Part shown: piece after piece, positions 1 through 6,343 of the stretch | Layout: each line of letters opens with the position of its first letter | Numbering within the stretch: position 1 is the first letter of the stretch | Source of the DNA: Campylobacterota bacterium | GTDB lineage: Bacteria > Campylobacterota > Campylobacteria > Campylobacterales > Sulfurovaceae | Direction: 5' to 3' | Assembly: GCA_011372825.1 (NCBI GenBank) | Contig: DSAK01000115.1 | Location: 1-8,922 of the forward strand | DNA length: 8,922 nucleotides | Notes under the pieces: generated by a model | Database searches by the model: none | What the model was told of the DNA's origin: nothing | Seen by the model: the letters and a program-made list of their open reading frames with translations, nothing else | Translations under genes and position numbers: made by a program

Positions 1-2088
1 GATATAACCTATGGTACCAATAACGAATTTGGTTTTGACTACCTAAGAGACAATATGAAAATTCGTGCTGAAGAGAAAGTACAAAGACTTCATCACTATG
101 CAATAGTAGATGAAGTAGACTCTATCTTGATTGATGAGGCTAGAACACCTTTGATTATTTCAGGTCCAGCTAAAAGAGAGCAAAAACACTACGAGAGTGC
201 AAATATCATTGCAAAACAAATGATAAAAGGGGAAAAACTACCAACAAAAGCAGGTGAACCTGAACAAACCACTGGTGACTTTATCGTTGATGAAAAAAAC
301 AAAGTTATCGTCATGACAGAAGAAGGACTAGAAAAAGCGCAACAACTTTTTGGTGTTGAAAATCTCTATAGTCTTGAGAATGCTGCTCTATCGCACCATC
401 TCGATCAAGCCCTAAAAGCACATTATCTTTTTGAAAAAGATGTCGACTATGTGGTTCGCGACAATCAAGTTATCATCGTTGATGAATTCACAGGAAGACT
501 CTCTGAGGGGAGACGCTATAGCGAAGGTTTGCATCAAGCACTTGAAGCCAAAGAGGGTGTACAAATACAAGAAGAGAGTCAAACCCTAGCAGAAATAACC
601 TACCAAAATTACTTTAGACTCTATGAAAAATTAGCAGGTATGACAGGAACTGCACAAACAGAAGCAAGTGAATTTGCCCAAATATATAACCTTGATGTTA
701 TCTCTATCCCTACTAATTTACCAGTTAGAAGAATCGATAAAAATGACCTCATATACAACACCGAACGGGAAAAAATCAATGCTATCGTCACAAAGATAAA
801 AGAACTTCATAAAAAAGGTCAACCAGTACTTATAGGTACTGCTTCAATTGAAAAAAGTGAGATGATACACGAAAGGCTCAAAAAAGAAAAGATAGCCCAC
901 AATGTACTCAATGCAAAAAATCATGAACAAGAAGCCCAAATTATCATGAATGCTGGACAAAAAGGTGCAGTTACTGTCGCAACAAACATGGCTGGTCGTG
1001 GTGTTGATATCAAAATAACAGATGAAGTAAGAGAGCTAGGTGGACTCTATATACTAGGCACAGAACGACATGAAAGTCGCCGTATAGACAATCAACTAAG
1101 AGGTCGTAGTGGAAGACAAGGCGATCCTGGAGAGAGTCAATTTTATCTAAGTTTAGATGATAACCTTTTGAGGATTTTTGGTGGAGAAAAAATCCGTAAC
1201 ATCATGCAACGGCTTGGAGTGGCAGAAGGGGATTATATAGATTCAAAGATAGTCACTCGTAGCGTAGAAAAGGCGCAGAAAAAAGTCGAAAATATGCACT
1301 ACGAATCACGTAAACATATCCTTGAGTATGACGATGTAGCAAATCATCAACGAAAAGCGATTTATACCTTCCGAAATCAAATTTTGGATTCAAATTTTGA
1401 TATCAAATCCAAAATCAAAGAAAATATCAACGAATACGCAGCCTATGTGCTTGAGTCATGCGACATCTATATCGGTATGGCAGAAGAAGATATCAATAGA
1501 GAAAAACTGATTCTTTTGCTCAAAGAAGAGGTCAATCTTGAGATTGAAGAAAAAGAGATCGAAGCAAAAGATTATGATAGTTTATATACTCTACTTGTTA
1601 CTAAACTAACACAATCGTATGAAACAAAAATGGCACCACTAGATCCGCTTCAACGCAATGAGATAGAACGAATTTTGTATCTTCAGGTACTTGATCCTCT
1701 ATGGAGAGAACACTTATATGAAATGGATGTTCTCAAAACTGGTATTGGACTTAGAGGCTACAACCAAAAAGACCCACTTACTGAGTACAAACAAGATAGT
1801 TATCGGCTATTTCAAGCTCTTGTTAGTCGTATCAAATATGAAGCTGTAAAGATATTGCAACTTGTTCAATTTAATCATCAAACTCCTCATGAAGAGGAAA
1901 AAGCGATAGAAAAACTCAAAGAAGATTTAGAAGTCAACCTTGAAGAGACTTCACTTTATAATCAAACAACATCAACTCAAGTTGGACAAAAAAAACCAAA
2001 AAGAAATGAACCATGCCCTTGTGGAAGTGGAAAAAAATATAAAGCTTGCTGTGGTAAGGGTGGCCCTAAAAAAGGTATTTTTGCGTGA
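1..2088 (+). CDS. secA: SecA preprotein translocase ATPase, 5'-truncated by the window edge
   Basis: SecA is the ATP-driven motor that pushes unfolded preproteins through SecYEG at the inner membrane. The reading frame is open from base 1, and its first codons already give the SecA signature YGTNNEFGFDYLRDNM, so the ATG at 55 is internal. By comparison with E. coli SecA, about 170 N-terminal residues, including Walker A, lie outside the window. Visible in order: DEVDSILIDEARTP (Walker B/DEAD-like, from base 109), the preprotein cross-linking region, NBD1 closing with GMTGTAQTEA, NBD2 with TASIEKSEMI, TNMAGRGVDI and the arginine-finger block QLRGRSGRQGDPGES, then the scaffold/wing region with WREHLYEMD and GIGLRGYNQKDPL. 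A variable acidic linker leads to a C-terminal SEC-C zinc motif, CPCGSGKKYKACC (C-x-C-x8-C-C), which in the family binds zinc and SecB or the ribosome. The TGA stop overlaps the next gene's GTG start. The identification is certain; only the 5' end is missing. Confidence 0.98.
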   Translation, partial: DITYGTNNEFGFDYLRDNMKIRAEEKVQRLHHYAIVDEVDSILIDEARTPLIISGPAKREQKHYESANIIAKQMIKGEKLPTKAGEPEQTTGDFIVDEKNKVIVMTEEGLEKAQQLFGVENLYSLENAALSHHLDQALKAHYLFEKDVDYVVRDNQVIIVDEFTGRLSEGRRYSEGLHQALEAKEGVQIQEESQTLAEITYQNYFRLYEKLAGMTGTAQTEASEFAQIYNLDVISIPTNLPVRRIDKNDLIYNTEREKINAIVTKIKELHKKGQPVLIGTASIEKSEMIHERLKKEKIAHNVLNAKNHEQEAQIIMNAGQKGAVTVATNMAGRGVDIKITDEVRELGGLYILGTERHESRRIDNQLRGRSGRQGDPGESQFYLSLDDNLLRIFGGEKIRNIMQRLGVAEGDYIDSKIVTRSVEKAQKKVENMHYESRKHILEYDDVANHQRKAIYTFRNQILDSNFDIKSKIKENINEYAAYVLESCDIYIGMAEEDINREKLILLLKEEVNLEIEEKEIEAKDYDSLYTLLVTKLTQSYETKMAPLDPLQRNEIERILYLQVLDPLWREHLYEMDVLKTGIGLRGYNQKDPLTEYKQDSYRLFQALVSRIKYEAVKILQLVQFNHQTPHEEEKAIEKLKEDLEVNLEETSLYNQTTSTQVGQKKPKRNEPCPCGSGKKYKACCGKGGPKKGIFA

Positions 2089-3302
2089 AATCTCTCTTTA
2101 GCAACCGTTTTGTTGGCTCCATCATAAGGCACTATCTACGGTATGACAAAGAGAATCCATTTATTTTTGTAGCAACTATCCTTGCATTTTTGAGTGTAGC
2201 AACTGGAGTGATGGTACTTATGCTTGCTATGGGTATTATGAATGGGATGCAAAAAGAGTTTGAAAAGAAACTTTTTGTCATGAACTACCCTATCACACTC
2301 CTCTCTTTTGGAACAGAAGCGCTAGATGATAGACTCATAGAGCACCTCGAAGATAAATTTCCTGAGCTACTTTTTAGTCCATATTACACCACTCAAGTGA
2401 TTAGTAAAAATAGAAATTTTGTGCAAGGCACACTCCTATATGGTGTAGATATAAAAAGAGAGAGTCAAATCAATCCTGTCTTTAAACAAGCACTGACAAA
2501 CCAAGACAATAATGATACTTTCTCTATCATTATAGGAGACGCACTTGCTGTTGAGACCAATTCGTTTGTTGATGACAAGTTAACTCTCTATTTCTCAGAA
2601 CAGCAAGCTATTGGCTTTGGCACCATGCCTTTACAAAAAAGATTTACCATAAATGGGATATTTAAAAGCGGTTTAAAAAACTATGACAAAGCAATCGCTT
2701 ACACTACCCACGAAGCTCTTCAAAGACTCCTTGATAGGCCAACAACTAGCTATGACGGGATACATATATACGCAAAAAATCCATTTACAGCAATTGAACA
2801 AATCAAACCAGAACTCCCAGCTGGAGTTATAGCTGAAGGGTGGTGGCAACAAAATGAAAGTTTCTTTGCTGCGATGGAATTAGAAAAAAAAGCCCTTTTT
2901 TTGGTTCTCCTTCTTATTATCTTGATAGCCTCACTCAATATCATCTCAGCATTAGTTATGACTATCATGAGTAGGAGGAGTGAGATTGCATTGATGATTA
3001 CCCTTGGTGCAAGCTACAACGAGGTTCGTGCTATATTCTTCCGTCTAGGACTCCTCATAGGGGGCAGTGGTATAGTGCTAGGCACACTCCTTGGGTTGCT
3101 TGGAAAATGGATTTTGGATACCTTTGATATCATCTCTGTACCTGAAGATGTATACGGAACAAATAAGCTCCCGATTAATATACTTTGGAGTGATTTTGGG
3201 ATGATAATATTTGGTGCTTGTGTTATCGTGATACTTACTTCACTCTATCCTGCAAAAAAAGCTGCACAAACCGATCCCCTCATGGTACTAAGGAATGAAT
3301 AG
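2085..3302 (+). CDS. LolC/LolE-family lipoprotein-releasing ABC transporter permease
   Basis: This 405-residue protein is probably the membrane subunit of the Lol ABC transporter, which extracts outer-membrane lipoproteins from the inner membrane and hands them to LolA. The architecture is that of the family: a short cytoplasmic N-terminus, TM1 at about 27-50, a large periplasmic MacB/FtsX-type domain at about 51-268, then three TM segments at about 270-295, 318-343 and 368-389. The loop SRRSEIALMITLGAS (about 296-310) is the typical FtsX-family coupling segment, and the end YPAKKAAQTDPLMVLR is also typical. The start is GTG at 2085, overlapping the secA TGA in a GTGA junction, with AAGG about nine bases upstream inside secA. 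This suggests one operon and translational coupling. No LolD-type ATPase is present here. Whether it works as a LolC/LolE pair member or as a single LolF-like homodimer cannot be told, so no symbol is given. Confidence 0.88.
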   Translation: MKSLFSNRFVGSIIRHYLRYDKENPFIFVATILAFLSVATGVMVLMLAMGIMNGMQKEFEKKLFVMNYPITLLSFGTEALDDRLIEHLEDKFPELLFSPYYTTQVISKNRNFVQGTLLYGVDIKRESQINPVFKQALTNQDNNDTFSIIIGDALAVETNSFVDDKLTLYFSEQQAIGFGTMPLQKRFTINGIFKSGLKNYDKAIAYTTHEALQRLLDRPTTSYDGIHIYAKNPFTAIEQIKPELPAGVIAEGWWQQNESFFAAMELEKKALFLVLLLIILIASLNIISALVMTIMSRRSEIALMITLGASYNEVRAIFFRLGLLIGGSGIVLGTLLGLLGKWILDTFDIISVPEDVYGTNKLPINILWSDFGMIIFGACVIVILTSLYPAKKAAQTDPLMVLRNE

Positions 3303-3344
3303 AGTTGTTTGATTTGCTCTGATTTTGCTTCAAAGCTTTTATCA

Positions 3345-3358
3345 TTTTTGAGTATAAT
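3345..3358 (+). promoter_or_regulatory. Probable housekeeping promoter of mltG
   Basis: TTTTTGAGTATAAT ends in a perfect TATAAT (3353-3358), preceded by a T-tract and a TTG, as in Campylobacter sigma-70 promoters. Further T-runs upstream (3322-3325, 3337-3340) recur at roughly helical spacing in place of a clear -35 box. The start of transcription would lie near 3365, giving a leader of about 30 bases before the ATG at 3397. The promoter implies that mltG can be transcribed apart from secA and the permease gene. Confidence 0.6.
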
Positions 3359-3396
3359 CTATTAATACAATCTAGCAAATATAAAAAAGTGGAACG

Positions 3397-4335
3397 ATGA
3401 CTAAAAAAAGTATTTACCATATTTTCGCAGGTATAAAATATATACTTACTGTAGTATTGATAACATTGCTTTTCTATACAACTATACCTATCAAAACAAC
3501 AGCCACACTTTTGGTTCCTCAAGGCTCCATATCAAATCTCATCAATCATTTGCAAACAAAAGGTCATGCAGTTAGTGTGCTAGATAGGTATATCTTAAGA
3601 GCTATAGGAAAGCCTCAAGCTGGATGGATTTATATAGGTAAAAAAGAATTAAATAGAGTCGATTTTTTCTATAAACTTACTGCATACAAAGCAAGATTGC
3701 ACGATATCACGCTCATACCTGGTCAGACACTTTATGTTTTTTTTGAGTCAATAGCAAAAGAGATGGATCTAAACGCAACAAAACTTCAAAAGCATTACAA
3801 CACCCTTAGCCCCTACCCTGAAGCTGGTATATTTTCCGATACCTATCTAGTTCCATTTGGAATGAGAGAAGAGTCTCTTGTGGAATTTTTGGTTCAAGAA
3901 TCAGAAAAAAAATTCATTTCAATTTCTGAAAAAATATTTGGCGTTTATGAAACTAAAGAGTGGCACAAGATACTTACCATTGCCTCAATTATACAAAAAG
4001 AGGCAGCAAACAAAGAGGAAATGCCGCTTGTTGCATCGGTTATCTACAATAGACTAGCTATAAATATGCCACTTCAGATGGATGGGACCTTAAACTATGG
4101 TAAATACTCAGGTACCAAAGTAACTCCCGAGAGAATCCGAAATGATACAAGCCATTTTAATACTTATAAACACAAAGGGCTTCCCCCTTCACCTATTGGA
4201 GCTATCTCACTTGATTCGATATTAGCTGCTGTTAAACCTGCGCAAACTGATTATCTCTATTTTGTTCGCAATGCTGAGGGAACTCACGATTTCTCAAAAA
4301 CATTCAAGGAACACAGAAAGGCTATCGAGCGTTAG
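3397..4335 (+). CDS. mltG: Endolytic murein transglycosylase MltG (YceG-like)
   Basis: MltG cuts nascent peptidoglycan glycan strands internally, leaving 1,6-anhydro-MurNAc ends, and acts as a terminase for glycan elongation. The 312-residue product has a single N-terminal membrane anchor (about 13-31, IKYILTVVLITLLFY), a LysM-like periplasmic segment (about 35-110) and the YceG catalytic domain. Family landmarks are PEAGIFSDTYLVPFG (141-155), the catalytic segment ASIIQKEAANKEE, in which E202 lines up with the E. coli catalytic glutamate (E218), ASVIYNRL and LQMDGTLNYG (213-235), GLPPSPIGAISLDSI (261-275) and HDFSKTFKEH (297-306). The ATG at 3397 is preceded by a modest GTGGA ribosome site at 3389-3393, and the anchor begins shortly after, which supports this start. 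The TAG stop shares bases 4332-4335 with the end of the opposite-strand gene, leaving no intergenic room for a terminator. Confidence 0.95.
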   Translation: MTKKSIYHIFAGIKYILTVVLITLLFYTTIPIKTTATLLVPQGSISNLINHLQTKGHAVSVLDRYILRAIGKPQAGWIYIGKKELNRVDFFYKLTAYKARLHDITLIPGQTLYVFFESIAKEMDLNATKLQKHYNTLSPYPEAGIFSDTYLVPFGMREESLVEFLVQESEKKFISISEKIFGVYETKEWHKILTIASIIQKEAANKEEMPLVASVIYNRLAINMPLQMDGTLNYGKYSGTKVTPERIRNDTSHFNTYKHKGLPPSPIGAISLDSILAAVKPAQTDYLYFVRNAEGTHDFSKTFKEHRKAIER

Positions 4336-5225
4336 CTTGACTCAAGGATTTGCCTCAAATCATCAAGCTCAAAAAGCAATACATCAGATGGAGTATTACT
4401 ACGTAGCTCATTAGAAAATCCTTGCTTAGCAAAAAGTGCAAAATAATCTGCACTTATCCCCGACTGCATAGCTTTTGCCTTGAGCTTAGTCAGCTCACTT
4501 TTACACACTTTTCTCTCTTTGTATTTACATTCACCTATTATGATTTTCTTTATATTTGTAATCGCAACTATATCAAATTCGTTCTCCATGTCCCAATAAC
4601 CGCCAATGGAGATTATAGGAGTTGTTTTTTTGAACATCTCTACAAGCAACAAACTAGATAACTGCTCATAAATCAAACTTCTAAGTCGCTCATAGTGTGC
4701 TTCGAAATATCTATTGAATTCTTCTTGATTGTTTTGCAAAAGATCTTTTCGAAATGGCTCAACAAAGCCAAACCAAAAACGATAAAATGGATAGATGAAT
4801 CTAAGTTTTGGCTGGATTCTATAGCTTTTTTTTCTCTTGATTGTTGAGGGTTCTCTCGATTTCTCTTGCCACAGTATCCCTTGGTCTATCATGATTGAGA
4901 CAATATCTTCTCCTATCGTTTCACTTACTCTTGCTTTTTTTATAGCGCCATACATCTTCCCATCTCCATTAGCGACACCAATCAATATCTCTCTATAAGG
5001 GGATTGCAAAAGATAACTAGGGGTGATATATGATTCTAAAACTTTAAAATTTCTTCTTACAAAAAGCTCTACTGAATTGAAAAATGTTTCAAAGTAATCG
5101 AGCTCCAAATTTTTGTTTAGCCCACCAAAGAGTGCAAAATAGTCTATAATCTCATCTAAGTCAAGATGAGGATGATGGATATAAAATTCTCGAAATAGTT
5201 CTTTTATGTTTTGCCTTCTACACAA
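4332..5225 (-). CDS. DUF234 domain protein with PD-(D/E)XK nuclease-like core, no ATPase domain
   Basis: The function is unknown. DUF234 normally forms the C-terminal part of archaeal-type AAA ATPases and belongs to the PD-(D/E)XK nuclease-like superfamily. This 297-residue protein has no Walker A or B motif. Instead it begins with a short helical region (1-70), followed by a winged-helix-like segment (about 76-140, from YREILIGVANGDGKMYGAI), the DUF234 linker YPFYRFWFGFVEPFRK (145-160) and a nuclease-like core. In the core, E187, D218 (in ENEFDIVAI) and E232-C-K234 (in IIIGECKYKE) fit an E...D...ExK active site, so catalytic residues appear kept. The C-terminal YFALFAKQGF and FELDDL are typical strand and helix elements. 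The only usual start codon is TTG at 5225, which lacks a ribosome site; a consensus AGAAGG instead precedes an in-frame ATA at 5207. An in-frame TAA lies 15 bases upstream of the TTG. The nuclease role is inference; family membership is fairly sure. Confidence 0.8.
   Translation of the reverse strand: MCRRQNIKELFREFYIHHPHLDLDEIIDYFALFGGLNKNLELDYFETFFNSVELFVRRNFKVLESYITPSYLLQSPYREILIGVANGDGKMYGAIKKARVSETIGEDIVSIMIDQGILWQEKSREPSTIKRKKSYRIQPKLRFIYPFYRFWFGFVEPFRKDLLQNNQEEFNRYFEAHYERLRSLIYEQLSSLLLVEMFKKTTPIISIGGYWDMENEFDIVAITNIKKIIIGECKYKERKVCKSELTKLKAKAMQSGISADYFALFAKQGFSNELRSNTPSDVLLFELDDLRQILESS
5205..5219 (-). promoter_or_regulatory. Shine-Dalgarno AGAAGG spaced for an ATA start codon of the DUF234 gene
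   Basis: On the minus strand the sequence reads AGAAGG-CAAAAC-ATA-AAA-GAA. The SD core occupies 5219-5214, the spacer is six bases and the ATA codon is at 5207-5205, in frame with the gene. Initiation there would give a protein beginning (f)M-KELFREFY, the form expected for a family member starting with ATG. The alternative TTG at 5225 lies upstream of this SD and has no SD of its own (AAAGCAATCAGA precedes it). Confidence 0.5.
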
Positions 5226-5237
5226 TCTGATTGCTTT

Positions 5238-5267
5238 ATTTTATCATATTGTTAATACAATTATCAA
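5238..5267 (-). promoter_or_regulatory. Probable promoter of the DUF234 gene, with overlapping dyad
   Basis: Read on the minus strand: TTGATA (5267-5262), an 18-base spacer, then TAAAAT (5243-5238). TATGAT immediately upstream (5248-5243) is an alternative -10 box. Transcription would start near 5231, giving a very short leader before the AGAAGG at 5219. An imperfect dyad TTGTTAAT-ACA-ATTATCAA (plus strand, 5249-5267, 7 of 8 pairs) covers the -35 box and spacer and could be an operator, although such dyads arise by chance in AT-rich DNA. Confidence 0.45.
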
Positions 5268-5374
5268 TAAATAATGGCTGTTTTATAATCATTGCAGATA
5301 AATAGTTGAGATAATTTATGAGAAACACAATGACTAATTAAACATCTTCACATCGTGCGACCAAAAGACTCTCA

Positions 5375-5446
5375 TTAAACATACAGTTTTATCTCTTCAC
5401 TTATTTTTGGTGCATTTTGTGCTGGTAAAAAAGTGTTGCTAAACAT
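5375..5446 (-). CDS. Candidate 23-codon micro-ORF with good ribosome site (unproven)
   Basis: On the minus strand, ATG at 5446 opens a 23-codon frame ending in TAA at 5375. It is preceded by AAGGA (5456-5452) at a five-base spacing, the best SD in the gap. The peptide begins MFSNTFLPAQ and ends SEEIKLYV. It is polar to amphipathic, with no membrane segment and no match that I recognise. A TATAGT box (5479-5474) after a T-rich stretch could serve as promoter. The stop overlaps another ATG (TAATG), which opens a 13-codon frame down to 5334. It could be a leader peptide, a decayed gene start or chance; a frame this short can easily arise at random. Confidence 0.2.
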   Translation of the reverse strand: MFSNTFLPAQNAPKISEEIKLYV

Positions 5447-5452
5447 CTTTTT
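5428..5452 (+). terminator. Weak terminator-like hairpin in the divergent gap
   Basis: AAAAAGTGTT (5428-5437), loop GCTA and AACA-T-CTTTTT (5442-5452) can fold into a ten-pair stem with one bulged T, ending in a T-tract; the A-tract on the other arm makes it symmetrical for both strands. The stem contains few G-C pairs, so its stability is doubtful. No annotated gene ends here. It could end a short transcript from the TATAAT at 5284-5289, or be chance. Confidence 0.2.
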
Positions 5453-5521
5453 CCTTAAGCATACTAGCTAGATACTATAAATCCTAAAAATACAACCAAA
5501 GCACTAAATAATTATATTTAA

Positions 5522-5551
5522 TTGCACCTATTGTGAGAAATATGATAAAAT
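5522..5551 (+). promoter_or_regulatory. Probable promoter of kdsB
   Basis: TTGCAC (5522-5527), an 18-base spacer and TAAAAT (5546-5551), with TATGAT (5541-5546) as an alternative -10 box. The predicted start near 5558 leaves a leader of about 20 bases carrying AAGGA at 5567-5571, eight bases before the ATG. The 14-base stretch AATATGATAAAATA at the -10 region is identical to that of the divergent DUF234 promoter. Confidence 0.55.
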
Positions 5552-5579
5552 ATACAAAATCTCTGCAAGGAAACTACAA

Positions 5580-6299
5580 ATGATTATAATTCCAGCTCGA
5601 ATAGGCTCAACAAGGTTTCCAAAAAAAGTTTTAGCCGATATCGATGGTATACCTATGGTTATTCGTACAGCCATGGCTGTACAAAATGTAGATCAAGTTT
5701 TGATTGCAACTGACTCATTAGAAGTTGTGAAGATTGCACACACATACAAGATAGATGCAGTAATGACAAATAGCGAACATCAAAGTGGTACTGATAGGGT
5801 TTTTGATGCTGCAAAACAAATGGGTCTCAAAAAAGATGAGATAATCATAAATGTTCAAGGCGATGAGCCTTTTATAGAAGAGGCAGTTGTCCAAGCTGTA
5901 TTTGACCTCACCCACCAAAATCGCATACACACCGATGTGATTATGAACTCATGCTACAAAATACTCACATCATCTCAAGCAGGTGATCCAAATAGTGTCA
6001 AAGTTGTTACCGATAAAAATCAAATGGCTCTTTACTTCTCTAGAGCGAAGATACCATACCCTAGAGACGATACACACCAATTATACCAAGGACATATAGG
6101 GATTTATGGCTTTACTATGGCCTCTTTAGAGATTTTTTGTTCACTTAAGGTTGCACCACTTGAAGAGATAGAGAAGCTAGAGCAACTAAGAGCATTGTAT
6201 CATGGATACCGTATCGGTATGACACGCGTTGAGACAAAAAGCTTTGGTATAGACACCCCAGAAGATTTACAAAAAGCAATTGATTTTCACAGACTATAG
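5580..6299 (+). CDS. kdsB: 3-deoxy-manno-octulosonate cytidylyltransferase (CMP-Kdo synthetase)
   Basis: KdsB joins CTP and Kdo to make CMP-Kdo and pyrophosphate in the cytoplasm, activating Kdo for transfer to lipid A in LPS core synthesis. The 239-residue length is close to the usual size of about 245-250. Landmarks in order are IPARIGSTRFPKK (4-16, nucleotide-binding loop with R7, S10 and R12), TDS (44-46), HQSGTDR (67-73, Kdo/CTP pocket), NVQGDEP (91-97, metal-binding aspartate D95), SRAKIPYPRD (154-163), GHIGIYGF (171-178), EKLEQLR (198-204) and GIDTPEDL (223-230), the last carrying the second metal-ligand aspartate (D225). The start ATG at 5580 follows AAGGA at an eight-base spacing and sits directly before the IIIPAR strand, as expected for the family. 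The gene stands alone between a divergent and a convergent neighbour, so it is probably transcribed singly from its own promoter. Confidence 0.96.
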   Translation: MIIIPARIGSTRFPKKVLADIDGIPMVIRTAMAVQNVDQVLIATDSLEVVKIAHTYKIDAVMTNSEHQSGTDRVFDAAKQMGLKKDEIIINVQGDEPFIEEAVVQAVFDLTHQNRIHTDVIMNSCYKILTSSQAGDPNSVKVVTDKNQMALYFSRAKIPYPRDDTHQLYQGHIGIYGFTMASLEIFCSLKVAPLEEIEKLEQLRALYHGYRIGMTRVETKSFGIDTPEDLQKAIDFHRL

Positions 6300-6318
6300 G
6301 GGCTATTGTTTTAGTGTA

Positions 6319-6343
6319 TCAAAGGGAGCTAATTACCCTTTGA
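6319..6343. terminator. Hairpin between convergent kdsB and gspF, possible bidirectional terminator
   Basis: TCAAAGGG (6319-6326), loop AGCTAATTA, CCCTTTGA (6336-6343): a perfect eight-pair stem 20 bases past the kdsB stop, with the gspF stop codon in its loop. Neither side is followed by a T-run (CTGCTTTG on the plus strand, TACACTAAAA on the minus strand), so it is not a textbook intrinsic terminator, but its place between convergent genes suits transcript ending or 3' end protection. Confidence 0.45.

Larger units (their letters stand above)
5226..5579. other. Divergent intergenic region between the DUF234 gene and kdsB
   Basis: This is the only long gap in the window (354 bases, very AT-rich). 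It carries the two outward-facing promoters described separately. It also holds a third -10-like box on the plus strand, TTTTATAATC (TATAAT at 5284-5289), with no gene behind it; a weak hairpin at 5428-5452; a 10-base direct repeat TAAACATCTT at 5339-5348 and 5440-5449, with a partial third copy TAAACAT at 5376-5382; and a short minus-strand ORF at 5375-5446. I found no tRNA, no known riboswitch pattern and no gene remnant that I recognise. Confidence 0.7.

Noticed and set aside
55..57. ATG at 55 as the start of secA
   Set aside because: The frame is open upstream to base 1 and encodes the conserved SecA motif YGTNNEFGFDYLRDN, so this methionine is internal.
2884..2902. A8-GCCC-T7 snapback inside the permease gene, resembling a terminator
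   Set aside because: It lies in the middle of an intact reading frame and consists of A and T runs with almost no G-C pairing; the lysine and phenylalanine codons of a membrane segment boundary explain it.
3320..3340. Possible terminator after the permease gene around GCTTCAAAGCTTTT
   Set aside because: The stem has only four pairs and a two-base loop, too small to fold stably; the T-runs fit better as the upstream part of the mltG promoter.
3280..3522. 80-codon open frame on the minus strand over the mltG start
   Set aside because: It overlaps the mltG promoter and membrane anchor in antisense, and its composition is not protein-like.
4347..4361. Hairpin GATTTG-CCT-CAAATC near the mltG stop as a terminator
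   Set aside because: Six pairs only, no T-run on either strand, and it lies within the coding end of the DUF234 gene.
4422..4661. 79-codon open frame on the plus strand
   Set aside because: It is antisense to the DUF234 gene, rich in Cys, Phe and Tyr without any domain, and has no ribosome site; it is a shadow of the real gene.
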